A stretch of DNA of 64,000 nucleotides from Bolinopsis microptera (taxonomy: Eukaryota; Ctenophora; Tentaculata; Lobata; Bolinopsidae): the NCBI RefSeq assembly GCF_026151205.1, contig NC_087084.1, positions 3,628,845 through 3,692,844 of the forward strand, written 5' to 3'. The translations under genes and the position numbers were made by a program. The notes below the pieces were generated by a model. The model did not search any database. It saw nothing but the letters and a program-made list of their open reading frames with translations, and was not told the origin of the DNA. Positions 23,540 through 36,024 of the stretch are shown piece by piece. Positions within the stretch are counted from its first letter, which is position 1, and every line of letters starts with the position of its first letter.

Positions 23540-26471
23540 CAGACAGATCCGTCTGAAAAAATCGATCTGCTGACACACGAAGCTTTCAGAGGATTTTTGA
23601 CGTTTTTGAGTTCCATTAGGTGCCCTTTATGGCTGACCAACTTTTCCAAACTTTTCCACGTGTCTTAAGGCCACTTTTTGCCACTTTACCACTTTTTACC
23701 ACCTTTCTTGTTTGTCGAATATCTTTAGTTGTGAACATCGTAAAAGGTTGCGAATCAATCGAGTGTGTTCATATTATCAGGAAGAAAAACTTTTGTTGAA
23801 ACAATTTTTACGTCAGATAATAAGTTAATTGGATAATTATCAATTAACTAATTAGCAAAATTCTAAAAAATTTTTATTGGCTAAAAATGATCGGAATAGC
23901 TTGAAATACGGAGAAAAGTAGTTTTTAGAAAAAATTTGAAAATTTTTCACTCACATTTTTTTTTCGAGACTTAACAAAATTTCGAAAATTCAAAATATTT
24001 TTTTCCGCCAAAAGTGATCAAATTGCATGAAAAGCGGAGAAAAATGATTTTCAAAAAAAACTTAGTCAATTTTTCGTTTCAAGAATACTTAAATCACCAA
24101 TATTTGTAGTTGGAGTTCAGTAAATCTCGGCAGATTTTAGTAATAATCAGGAATTACTAACTCTAAGTGGAAAGGTCTGAAACTGAAAAACGTTAAGTTT
24201 AACCATACGATCGCGATATAAGAGTTTCATAACTAATTACAATACAGCCTTATCGATTTTCACAGAAACTGCACCAATGGCACAGTCAAGATCGAAACGA
24301 TAGCCTGCTGTACTGTCATTTTATTGATTTCAATGATGAATCAGTGGGGTTAAGATAATCACATATTTTGTAATAAATAAGACATCTCTGTACCGTCAAT
24401 TGTGCTAATCTAAACCGGCTTACCTGTATTACCATTTACCAGACCTCTTCTTTTCCTCAACAATCAAACCGAGTTGTTCATATCGCATTTGGTGGGCGAT
24501 GTAAGTAGTAATACATATCGAGCTATATTCAATCACAATACGACACAGTACGTGTATATTATATGGCTCTGAATGAGGTTTATGAAACGCTTTATACCGT
24601 GAGAAACTCGGTATAGAGAGGTTTTACAGTTTATCGCGAAAATGTCTACTTGGTCTCATGGCTCATTTACAGTTCGAAGAAGGGCAAGAACAGATCAGGG
24701 AAACTGAGGAACAGCCAGGTCCAGGAAGCAAGTGTAAATACACCTTCCAACATCTACTGTGACTGTTTTGTATTGTACTGCATACCGCTTCATTTGCGGG
24801 ATACCTCAAATCACCCTCATATGTCAGGGTCGGCTAAAAGTAAAATCAACAAGGGTAACATACGGGAAAGGGTAAGATTTAAATACGAGTACAGTGTCGG
24901 GCAAGGGGTAGTAAAGAACCAGTAATAATTAATTCAGTGAAATGTTCCACGAGAGTCAGGATATTTTGGAAATTGCTAATAGAGACAGATCCTGATCAGG
25001 AAGGATTGTTAATGTTATTGAGGATGTTGATTTGAAATCCGGACGTCGTGAAGTAAAAATACAGGTTCTTCCCGCAGGATATTCGGGGCCCATGATGATC
25101 AGCTCGGGATTAATGTGGGACAGATCGAAGACTAACAACTGAACCCAATTGAACCTAGTTCCCACTAACCAATCAGCTTAATTGGTTAGGGTTAGGGTTA
25201 GGGTTAGGGTTAGAGTTAGGGTTAAATGTCTAAATTGGGTTCAGTTGTCCGGTAGCCCGCTCTTGCGAGTTGACATTCTAAGCTTTCTGGTCTTATCTTG
25301 CCTTCTTTGAGCTGTCAAAGAGCCATGAGACCAAGTAGACGTTTTCGTGATAAACTGTAAAACCTCTCCATATCGGGCCTCTCACGGGAGAAACGAGAAG
25401 TGTACGGTATAGAAGGTTTCATATACCTCATTAAGGGCCATAATATAATATACATGTGTTGCATTGTGTCGTATTGTGATTGAATATAGCTCGATATGTA
25501 TTACTACTTACATCACCCACCAAATGCGATATGAACAACTCGGTTTGATTGTTGAGGAAAAGAAGAGGTCTGGTAAATGGTAATACAGGTAAGCCGGTTT
25601 AGATTAGCACAATTGACGGTACAGAGATGTCTTATTTATTACAAAATATGTGATTATCTTAACCCCACTGATTCATCATTGAAATCAATAAAATGACAGT
25701 ACAGCAGGCTATCGTTTCGATCTTGACTGTGCCATTGGTGCAGTTTCTGTGAAAATCGATAAGGCTGTATTGTAATTAGTTATGAAACTCTTATATCGCG
25801 ATCGTATGGTTAAACTTAACGTTTTTCAGTTTCAGACCTTTCCACTTAGAGTTAGTAATTCCTGATTATTACTAAAATCTGCCGAGATTTACTGAACTCC
25901 AACTACAAATATTGGTGATTTAAGTATTCTTGAAACGAAAAATTGACTAAGTTTTTTTTGAAAATCATTTTTCTCCGCTTTTCATGCAATTTGATCACTT
26001 TTGGCGGAAAAAAATATTTTGAATTTTCGAAATTTTTCTAAGTCTCGAAAAAAAATGTGAGTGAAAAATTTTCAAATTTTTTCTAAAAACTACTTTTCTC
26101 CGTGTTTCAAGCTATTCCGATCATTTTTAGCCAATAAAAATTTTTTAGAATTTTGCTAATTAGTTAATTGATAATTATCCAATTAACTTATTATCTGACG
26201 TAAAAATTGTTTCAACAAAAGTTTTTCTTCCTGATAATATGAACACACTCGATTGATTCGCAACCTTTTACGATGTTCACAACTAAAGATATTCGACAAA
26301 CAAGAAAGGTGGTAAAAAGTGGTAAAGTGGCAAAAAGTGGCCTTAAGACACGTGGAAAAGTTTGGAAAAGTTGGTCAGCCATAAAGGGCACCTAATGGGA
26401 CTCAAAAACGTCAAAAATCCTCTGAAAGCTTCGTGTGTCAGCAGATCGATTTTTTCAGACGGATCTGTCTG
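23540..26471. mobile_element. Fold-back element FB2 with TA-flanked CAGA ends
   Basis: Inverted arms of about 1.2 kb (23,540 to about 24,720 and about 25,270 to 26,471) surround a loop of about 550 bp. The outer ends are CAGACAGATCCGTCTG and its reverse complement, each flanked by TA at 23,538-23,539 and 26,472-26,473. A TA duplication and CAG-type ends fit Tc1/mariner-like non-autonomous elements. Arms match over long stretches (aaacgttttt, accactttttaccacc, gttgttcatatcgcatttgg). A 91-codon frame in the loop has no recognisable domain. Related, more degraded: FB3 at 55,687-59,355. Confidence 0.85.
25184..25225. repeat. Interstitial TTAGGG array
   Basis: About six to seven TTAGGG units with one interruption (ttagag), in the loop of FB2. 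The unit is the common animal telomere repeat, but the array is short and internal. Confidence 0.9.
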
Positions 26472-26473
26472 TA

Positions 26474-27033
26474 CTATTTTACACGGTTGATAACCACTAT
26501 ACAAGTACCAAGTGTAGATAATTACCAAGTGTAGATAATAAGACACAGTTTCACTATTTGCATATTCTTTTCAACTCATCTCCAGTAAAACCCGGTTCAA
26601 ATTGTATTTCTTAAACAAACATTCGTATAAACTTATCCTAACTCAGTGCATGATTATCACTTAATGACCTTCACTAATAGGGTAATTATAAATTAGTAAA
26701 TTACCCTACCGACAGAGTAGTTGTTACCTAGTTATTATAATGGGTTACTAAATAGTAACGTTACCAAGGTGATATAAATTATAATGTAAAGAATTAAATC
26801 TATATTTAGACCTAAGTTTGTCTGATAAGACATGTAACTACACAATGATCACTAATTTGAGTGTACCATTGTCATTAAAGTCATTAATAGTCATTAGTAG
26901 TCATTAATAGTCACATTAGTCACTATAACAGTCTCGTTAAACAGTCTCGTTACAAGATAACTAGTCACATTACCGTAGAGGTGCAGTGTTTACTAGCTTC
27001 TAATGAGGAACACTCCATTCCAGGAATACCAGC
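26474..27033. other. Spacer right of FB2
   Basis: AT-rich sequence with short duplications (accaagtgtagataat twice, gtcattaatagtca several times). At about 27,024-27,038 the bases gaataccagcggaag match the start of the coiled-coil gene's last exon in mirror orientation. No intact gene was seen. Confidence 0.45.
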
Positions 27034-27302
27034 GGAAGTATGTATAAACGTAGGTCTGCAGGGCGAGTGTTTATATATAAACAGTCTAGGAAGTATGTAT
27101 AAACTACAGGTCCGCAGGGCGAGTGTTTATATATAAACAGTCTAGGAAGTATGTATAAACTACAGGTCCGCAGGGCGAGTGTTTATATATAAACAGTCTA
27201 GGAAGTATGTATAAACGTAAGTCCGCAGGGCGAGTGTTTATATATAAACAGTCTAGGAAGTATGTATAAACGTAAGTCCGAAGGGCGAGTGTTTATATAT
27301 AT
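27034..27302. repeat. Minisatellite, ~56-bp unit, five copies
   Basis: The unit begins ggaagtatgtataaac, passes through ggtccgcagggcgagtg and ends tttatatataaacagtct. Each unit contains the self-complementary tttatatataaa. The copies differ by one to three bases. Confidence 0.9.
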
Positions 27303-28370
27303 TAGCGAGCTGCTGCGTTGTGAGATATTTAAAGTTTGGCGGTACCAAGAGTGCAGACATCAAGACGTTAAGACGAGGTAGCACTACAATTACATGTGTG
27401 TTACGTAACGTCTAGCTAGTGCACGTTATAGGTGTAGTGTTAGGATGAGGACTTCATGTGCTCAAGGTAGAACTTGACTTGTAATGAGTGCATTTCATTT
27501 TTATTCTCCCCCTTTTTTAACTTATTGGTACGTTCCAGCTAAGTTGCTAATTAGTTGCTAATTAGTACAGTACCGAAGTTACTTTAACACAGTAAATTGT
27601 TGCATGTATGTGTTAACAAAACAGGTTCACCCTGATACCTTATATCCCCGAGAACACAGAATTTGAAAACTAATCTACATTGTACCCTAAGGTCACTCTG
27701 TGTAATCTTATAAAGTAATCTTATCAGTTCTGAGGAATTAGATTCAGTTAATAAACTAACAGCTCCCCCTCTTATTGACGTCAGACAGTAGGGAGACAAA
27801 TGATGTGAAATATAATGGTACACATCACATCTTAATTTAAGTAAGGAGTAATCTAACTCGACCAAATCTCAGCTCTTTAACGATGTTTGTATGTACTCGA
27901 TCAAGGAGTCATATTTTAGGGCGTAGGATTACTAATTAGTACTGTTGGTAATGAGTAGGATTACGAATTGCTGTAGGATTACTAATTAGTAGTTAGTTTG
28001 TGAATTGTGGCATAATTATGTTATTACTTGGCCCACATCCAGAAACACGCCATCTTGCCAGGCAGCCTGGGAGGAATTTTTTTTGGGAGGAAAAACGGGA
28101 GAAAAAGAGGAAATTTTTGAGAAGTTACTCCTAAATTTCGAAATATTTTTTTGGAATAAAGACAAATTAATTGAGGAAATTTTTGAAGAAAATGTTTCGA
28201 TTGTATAAAAATCAAAGAGGAACATCCTGTCAGTTTTGGAACACAGTGAAATATTCTGATTGGAGAATGCAGATTGCTGTTGTGAAGTTACCAAATTTAC
28301 GTGAGTACTTGATTCTTTTCACTCCCAGTTTATTGCTGTCCTACAAATTTCTTTAATGCCAAATGTCGTC
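27303..28370. other. Spacer with no supported gene
   Basis: AT-rich sequence. Open frames at 27,584-27,865 (minus) and 28,005-28,294 (both strands) lack any recognisable motif, and the latter are overlapping frames in an A/G-rich stretch. The motif taggattactaattagtac recurs near 27,925-27,985. Confidence 0.4.
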
Positions 28371-28655
28371 TAAAACACCCTATTTCGCAAAAATTTTCCG
28401 GGGGGCTGCGCCCCCCTAGCCCCCGCCAAGGGGCTCCGCCCCTGGACCCCGCTGGGGGCTGCGCCCCCATACCCCTGCCACAGCATGCTCGCTGCGCAGC
28501 TGGATTGGACAGCCCCCCAAAGAAAAATCCTGGCTACGTCCCTGCTCGTGAATTGGTCCAGTGTTAAAAATTTGCGAGTGAAACGAGCGGGCCACAGAAA
28601 AATAGGCAAACTTGCGAGCGGGCCACAGAATTTAGAAAAAAAACGCATCTGGGAG
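28371..28655 (-). repeat. GC-rich repeat abutting the right arm
   Basis: An island of GC-rich, self-complementary phrases (ggggggctgcgcccccc, gggctccgccc, gctgggggctgcgccccc) in otherwise AT-rich DNA. It is followed by aatcctggctacgtccctg, a phrase typical of dispersed transposon ends in invertebrate genomes. It sits exactly where homology to the left arm stops, so it may have been involved in the rearrangement or inserted there later. Confidence 0.5.
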
Positions 28656-31600
28656 GAAATATGCGGATGTCGTTTCTCTGAGAGATTTTTCACTCAGTTT
28701 GCACTTGTAAAAATTAAAATATGTACATTGCAGACATCATCTTATGTAATCAAAACAACTTCCTTATTCATCAGGAGTTTTTAATAGTAGCATGATATTT
28801 ACTTATTAACTCAATAAATTTAAAGGCTACCGAGGCTATAAAAACAAGCTGAATAAAATCCTAATCACAATATCCTGGCCACAATTCTCATAGAAACTTT
28901 GGGTCACCACAAATTTCAAATTAGAAAAGTTTGAGGCGCAATTAAATTACCCTAATTTTAAACACTTTTGCACTGGAATCCAAATTTACATTCTTCAGTC
29001 TTCCACCGCCATAATAAACTTAAAAATCTCCTCAAGAAACAGTCCGAATTCAAGCAACTTAATTATGCCAGGTCTAAAAACCACAAAATTGGGCCTATAA
29101 CAAATATTATTATCATGATGATGGCAGTAAATCACCAGGTTCTCTTTCGGGTACTCCACAGTAAACAATCCGCTTTACTTCTCACCCTGTCAAGGTCTTG
29201 TATCGGTAGAGGATGTATGTGAGCGCTTTCCACTCTTTTTTGTGTTTCATCATGTCTGATTTTACAATCTGATATCGATCCTGGGATATGAGAGCTGTAC
29301 TGTTAGAAAATTCAATCAATCAAATTGTAGATATAATCAAACAAATTTGTGTTACCAATTGGTTGACCGGGCCGTAGCACCGGTTCGATGAAACGCTCAA
29401 ATTTACAAAACATTAATTTTAAAAAAACCACTTTTTAAATTTTTTATAAATTTCCCAAATACTTAGTCAAAAAATTTTTTCTTTATACTCTTCATGGACA
29501 ACCTTCTCGGTAAGGTCGTTCTTATCACCATCGTTAGCTTTAATCAAGCCTGAAAAGTGGAGTTTAAAAATTACAGCTGGCGTAAAACCATAGAGGTTGA
29601 AGCAAGCCAGCAGGCTGGATGTTTGTAAAGGCACAGAACTGTATTTCTAACATTTAATAAATCACATCTTCACATCTTCACTGTTTGGTAACAGTTCGGT
29701 AGTAAAATCCATCTTCAGACTCTCTGCTATGTCTTTCAATACATTATACGCAAAACAGTTAATCAAATATAAATTAATATGAGTTGATCAAAGTGGAGAA
29801 GAGATCCTAAAATCACCACAAAAATTCAGAAAATTAATAGCTGTGTTGTTACCTATCCTGTCGCTGTAACCGCACTTCTTAACCAGAAATTCAGCGTAAG
29901 AAGTTGCCATTTTCATGTCACTAGAACACCCAGTAGACACTTTACCCTTGACCTGAAAATCAGTAATTGATCACAGAGAGCCTATATTTAAACAATTAAC
30001 ACGTCGCTACATAATGACGGAACTCATTTATTAAGAGTTTCACTGATATTTGTAAATGGGTAAGTAAGTATCCGATAAACAGGTGTAAAATCTTTATTCT
30101 GCTAAAAATGAAATCAAAACTTTTCGAAATAAAAACAATAATTTTAGGAAGGATATTCTTCACTATTGAAGCACTGGATCAAATCAAAGTCACAAAAATA
30201 AAATCCTAGCTCACAAAATTATGATGAAGCTCCTCCCCGACACGCCCAGCGATACAGATATCAATCTGAGCGATCATCGAAGCAATGTTCTCGGTGTGTT
30301 GATCTCTTTTTGATACTGGCTGTACATGGCCCAGTGACCGTCCTGTAGAAATGATACATTACTGGTTACGGCCACGTCTTTGCGAACATTCTTTGCAATT
30401 CTCTATCTTGGAGATGCTTGAGAGAAGCGAGATGGGTACTAATAATCACTGTTTTAAAAAATATTTAGGTGGTATTAGAGATAATGGTTTTCTGTGGTTA
30501 ACCTACCTCTCGGAAGAATAGTGGTTATGTAAACAGGTCTCTGAGTTATCTCCTCTCTGAGTACAGTTAACAGTGCATGTCCAGCCTCGTGGGCAGCGGT
30601 GTCCAACATTTGGGTGTCTGACACCTCGATATCCTCGTTTATGTGGCCTATCAGCAGACGTGCTCGCGCGAACTCAAAATCGTCCTAAGTTAAATGTGTT
30701 ATTTAAATAAGTTAAATATTAATTTGGTTCAGTGTTAAAATAATGACATGTTAATCAAGTACAAGTGCTTCTCTGAAAATGTATAGAAATGTAGGCTCGG
30801 ACGATTTTAATGATCAAAATTTCTCATTCTTAATATAATTATATATCTTCATTGATTATTATTGTAATAATATTGCAATCTTTCACGTGACCCATATTAT
30901 TGATCACGTGACCACACCTGAGTTATAGCATCCCTGCCCTCTAGCACAGTCCTTAAAGCAGCAGTATTAGCCAGGGTAGCCAGCTGAGCCCCGGTCATCT
31001 GAGTACACGCCGTGGCGATATTTTCAAGATCCACATCCTCCGCTAGAACTTTGTTTCTGGTGTGAACCTTCAGTATCTCCAGCCGTCCCTGAGCAAGGGG
31101 AGGCGTTAGAAATAACGGTTGTATATATTAGTAAAGATGCGGTGATGTTAACATTACTCTTCCAGAGGTGTAACAAATAAGTTGAGTCATTATAATAGTT
31201 GGAGTAACGTCATGTCTCGTGGTGTCATTATTTTTGTTTATCGTAGCTTTATGAACGTATAAATTTATGAACGTATGATTTTTGGTAATTAAATTATTAA
31301 TCTATTTTAGGAGAAAAGTGAGGGAAAGATGATAGTTTGGCCAGTAATACTTGTATAAGTCGCCAATGCACAATCTAAAGTTTGTGGACCTCAGTTAAGC
31401 CTTTCACTTGTTAATATCATATAACCTGATAATATGACGTCACTGTACAGTGTACGTGATATGTTGTAACCATGAACTAACCTTGATTGGGGGCACCCTG
31501 ATTGATATCTTGGTATCAAAACGTCCCTCCCTGGTCAGCGCACTGTCCAATGTGTCCGGCTCGTTAGTAGCTGCTATTACTATAACCCCGTTATTATTCT

Positions 31601-31727
31601 CAAAACCTGAGGAGAGTTGTAACTGAGTTCTCAAAATCTGGCCGGGGGAAATAAAGTGAGTGCATACACTGTCCTTCACTCAGCGTGAAAATCATTTTTT
31701 CTCAGAATTCTCAAGTATGTATGTAGG

Positions 31728-31747
31728 TGGGGGGGGGGGGGGGGGGG
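31728..31747. repeat. Poly-G tract in protease intron 5, right arm
   Basis: About 20 G residues, the mirror of the poly-C at 15,010. Confidence 0.9.
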
Positions 31748-32367
31748 TTTCTATACACTTTTATTAAAAAGAGCAAAAAGAAGTGTCATGTGTTTGTAGG
31801 AGTCAACTCACCATCCATACAAGACAGCATCTGATTGAGAGTGCCCCGATTTGAATAGCCTAGATCGTTAATCTTTCGTTTTTGACCTGCGATGAAGGGA
31901 TTACTTAGTCAAAATTAATGCGCCATAAAAAATGGAAAACTGACTGCTTATGCTTTTTTATATCTTCTTTAGGAATAATGTAGACAGTAAATAATTTGAA
32001 AATGGCAGGCTGGAGTAACTCCTTTTTTAAAGGTACCAAACATACCGATAGAATCAATCTCATCTATGAAGATGATGGAAGGGGCGTTGGCTTGAGCCTG
32101 CTCGAACATTTTCCTAACTCTTCCAGCTCCAACCCCGACAAATATCTCCTCAAACCCTGAACCTGTAAAAATAATATCTCGTTATCTTGCTTTGAAACAT
32201 TTTGTGATTTTACATGTATAAGGGACGAATATAATTTTAAATTATAAAAATATTCTTGTTTAAAAACAAGAATATTGGAATAGCGATATATTTATATATA
32301 ATATAATCATCATGATGAAAATTGTAAAACAAAGCTATTTGAAATTGATTAATTAATTAATTATTTA

Positions 32368-32508
<141 letters not shown>

Positions 32509-32899
32509 TTAGTTGCTAATGAGTGCTGATGAATATAAATGATGGGGCTTCCGGTGAAGGTAGGTTTTTGTAAATTTGTAATTACATATCTAGATACTAC
32601 TTCTTTTAATTTTATAGATGTTTATCTCAATTTTAATTGTTAAGAGTGGAAACTTACTCACTTACTAGCATAATATGATAAAATGAAAGTAAGAACGATC
32701 ACTAAATAATAACCACAGATAGAAGGATTTTAACTGACCAATATATTTAGCAGGGTTAGTGAGATAACCGACAAGTTCCTGCATTTCTTGTAAAGCGTGT
32801 TCGTTACCAGCAACGTCCTCAAACGTCAAGTCGGGCGTCATTACCTGTCACGTGACAACGATTTAGAGATTTTATTGGTAGCTGCTGGAAGCTGATTGG

Positions 32900-33117
32900 T
32901 TTAACATAGCTCGAAACTAGCGTCCTTCCCAAGAAGGCCCCCCAACCCCAGTTTAACATACCTCGAAACTAGCGTCCTCCCCAAGAAGGCCCCCTAACCC
33001 CCGTTTAACATAACTCGAAACTAGCGTCCTTCCCAAGAAGGCCCCCCAACCCCAGTTTAACATACCTCAAAACTAGCGTCCTCTCCAAGAAGGCCCCCCA
33101 ATCCTCCGGCACCACTC
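32900..33117 (-). repeat. Splice-donor minisatellite, right arm, four copies
   Basis: Mirror of the 13-kb array but with only four units. The authentic donor (gag|gtatgt, boundary at 33,066/33,065) and one further copy near 32,957 are intact. The copies near 32,908 (gag|ctatgt) and 33,012 (gag|ttatgt) have lost the GT. Confidence 0.9.
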
Positions 33118-33455
33118 TTGCTGCCGGCTGACTTCACAGAGTTGTATATAAGGTACAACATGACGCAGGTGAAGAGGGTTAGACATATTCTTCCGAACGC
33201 GTCTGCTATCAGTTGGAGGTTTCTGGTGGCGTTCCTCAGCTCTGATGAGTCTTTGCTGGGGGCGAGAATTTGGGTTAACTCGAGTGAAATACCTATAATC
33301 GTTGTCAAAAATACAGCAAAGCTCATTGCTGGGACCTTGGCTAGGCTATACAACACATGTGTCATGTACACAAAGTGGTACATTCCCAAGAAAACTGGTT
33401 AAGTTATTCCTACTTACAAGAAAGATAATTATAAGGAATGTATTGAAAATTATCG

Positions 33456-33506
33456 GCATGTATCAATATTACCAGTATTTCAAATACTGGCAATATTGAT
33501 ACATGC
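33456..33506. repeat. 51-bp near-perfect palindrome
   Basis: Arms of 25 bp (gcatgtatcaatattacc onward) with one mismatch around a single C. It marks the left edge of the sequence that is absent from the left arm. Confidence 0.85.
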
Positions 33507-34309
33507 ATCGATATTGGTTAATATCTGTATTCGTTAATCTTAAACAAATATTTGGATAAATTTCTTTTGTCTTCTGAACTTGGGATCTTTCCTTCATAAG
33601 CCCGATTATTAGCTGAGAACTAGTTGCGTCGTTGTTTACAATTACTGAGATTCGGCAGAGAGACTGGTGCCACCCGATAAGCCGCTCAGGCGCTTAGCTT
33701 ATAATAACATCTATGACATTCAAGTGCATTTTAAAGCAATTTTCCTTTGAGTATGATGATTATAACCAGTTTTATCGTGTTCAGCGTCCTCAAAAACATA
33801 GGGTTACATGATTTTCGCTTCGATATTCATTTTTTTGAAAACCTTCTTTTTTCAAATTTCTGGCCCAGCTGCCTGCTGGGTTTCAGAAGGTGATACCTGA
33901 TCAATATGCAACAATAATTGCGCAGCTCCTATTATAATTGGATCCAATTACACGCGATACACTGTATTATTCCACTCCATTATTCCATATAAGGCCTGAT
34001 CAAATAACTTGAGCTCGAAAGCAAGCTCTGGTGACGTCATAGCCACGTGACCTCAGGTTCGTAATCACGTGACCTTAGACCCAATCAATTGGCCTGGTCA
34101 GCCACTTGTCACCCGATCTTGAGGTGACGTACGACACCTCGTTGACCCAATCAATGTCTGGAAGGCTGCAAATTTTCACATGCCAAACTCACAAGATTCT
34201 TAAAGAGTTGTGCGAGATGAAGATACATAAAGGCCGCAGAATTATGAGGACTACCAGATCCTGGTGCAACCTAAGCGATCCATGATATCACGACTTGCCC
34301 TACAGTATT
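33507..34309. other. Right-arm-specific insertion, content unidentified
   Basis: About 800 bp with no counterpart in the left arm. It contains paired phrases cacgtgacctcaggtt / cacgtgaccttagaccc and gacccaatcaat twice. No coding frame, tail or clear target duplication was seen. Confidence 0.45.
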
Positions 34310-34672
34310 TGGAAGAAAACAAAATCATTTACAAATGGCTCTATAATTTCTTCACATCTAAACATGTACTGACAGACTCAGAGTTTGGATTTAGAAAATA
34401 TCATTCTACAACACATGCTCTTCACTGATCTAATGACGCTAGCTAGCAACAAACACTTCCTAGGGCTCTAGGGATATTCATTAACTGAAGCAAACACCCT
34501 CGATCACATCATTTTTCTAACTTGAATACCTAAGGTATTGGGGACACAGCGCTTACCTTATGAGAAAGCTATTTGACTATACTAATACTAATATACTAAT
34601 ATACTAATATAAGCAGGATGTTATGTTTAACAGTGTACCATCAGAAATAATAGCTGTGAAATTATGTGTACC

Positions 34673-36024
34673 GGGGGGGGGGGGGGGGGGGGGGGGGCCA
34701 ATGGCATAAAATGGCATAAAATGGCATAAAATGGAGACTTTTTCTATGGAGAAAATGGAAAAACCCAGGAGTAATTCTCCATTTTCTCCATTTTATGCCA
34801 TGAATTTTGTCTTCGAAATTTCATCTTTAACACCATTTAACACCTAAATTGGACATCCTAACATGTTTATTTACGCTTACTAGGGGCGTAACAAGCTTAT
34901 GAAAGCTCATAGTAGGCTACTAGATGCTTATACTAGGTTAGTAGAGGCACACTTCAGGCAAACTCATAATTACTCAAGCCTAGTGTAAAGTTATTTCTAC
35001 AGGCTACAGCAGGAGTGAGTAATAGGGGAGAGTAATAGGCACTGAGAAGTGAGACCTACATCCTCGACAGTCGAAACAAGCTCGCACTGCAAAGGGGAGG
35101 CCTGCCTTCCGAGATCGCATTACCAGGGGGAAGCCTCGAGTCCAAATTTGTGTATCGAGGGGTAGGTGCAGACTTCGATAAACCGAAAAACCAAAAAAAT
35201 ATTTTCGGCTTATAACATATAATGAAGAGGGTAGCATGAAACGTGGAGAAAAGGGGTTTTTAGAAAAACTTTGAAAAATTTTGACTTAGAAAATTTTCGG
35301 CCCGAGTCATTCTCGATACGTACCTCTCGTATCGAGAGCTCCCGATTCCGAGCTCGTGTTGCAAAGGGGAGGCCTGCCTTCCGAGATCGCATTACCAGGG
35401 GGAAGCCTCGAGTCCAAAATTGTGTACCGAGGGGTAATTTCTAAGTCAAAATTTTTCAAAGTTTTTCTGAAAAACACTTTTCTCCACGTTTCATGCTACC
35501 TTGTTCATTTTAAGCCGAAAATATTTTTTCGGTCAAAATTTTTCAAATATTTTCTGAAAACCGCTATTCTCCACGTTTCATGCTACTCTGTTCATTATTT
35601 GCCGAAAATTTTTTTTCGGTTTTTCGAAGTCCACACCTTCCCCTCGATACACAATTTTGGACTCGAGGTAATGCGATCTCGGAAGGCAGGCCTCCCCTTT
35701 GCAACACGAGCTCGGAATCGGGAGCTCTCGATACGGGAGGTACGTATCGTAAATGACTCGGACCGAACATTTTCTAAGTCAACATTTTTCAAAGTTTTTC
35801 TGAAAACCACTGTTCTCCATGTTTCATGATACTCTGTTCATTATTGGCCGAAAATATCTTTTTTTTAAATAATTTTTCTCGAAATTCTAAATTTTTCAGG
35901 TTTTCAATGGCATAAAATGGCATAAAATGGCATAAAATGGAGACTATTTCTATGGAGAAAATGGAAAAACCTATGAGTAATTCTCCATTTTCTCCATTTA
36001 TGCCATTGGCCCCCCCCCCCCCCC
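34673..36024. mobile_element. Non-autonomous element with G-tract/C-tract ends and 8-bp target duplication
   Basis: The element starts with a run of about 25 G then ccaatggcataaaatgg, and ends ccatttatgccattgg then about 15 C. The target duplication TGTGTACC lies at 34,665-34,672 and 36,025-36,032. The left arm retains the empty site near 12,245 (agtgtaccgcaaagg in reverse complement). Near each end is a ~100-bp hairpin (ggcataaaatgg three times, later ccattttctccattttatgcc). The interior repeats gcaaaggggaggcctgcctt, forward at about 35,088 and 35,360 and reversed at about 35,690. No transposase is present. An 8-bp duplication occurs in hAT and P-type transposons; the superfamily is not otherwise supported. 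Confidence 0.8.

Larger units (their letters stand above)
33360..34672 (+). pseudogene. Non-LTR RT remnant, right arm, split by an insertion
   Basis: Mirror of 12,140-12,726. The first part (33,360-33,480) reads like WYIPKKTGKVIPTYKK. About 830 bp of unrelated sequence intervenes. The second part (34,310-34,440) reads NKIIYKWLYNFFTSKH and FGFRKYHSTTHAL. The remainder continues to the element at 34,673 and resumes at 36,025-36,180. Confidence 0.6.

Noticed and set aside
24650-24925. Transposase of FB2
   Set aside because: 91 codons without a DDE-type pattern or helix-turn-helix signature. It is probably a chance frame in the loop.
25184-25225. Chromosome end
   Set aside because: Only six or seven TTAGGG units, internal to a fold-back element, with unique sequence on both sides.
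27584-27865. 93-codon minus-strand gene
   Set aside because: No recognisable motif, no flanking splice signals in a sensible arrangement, and no homology to the neighbouring coiled-coil exons.
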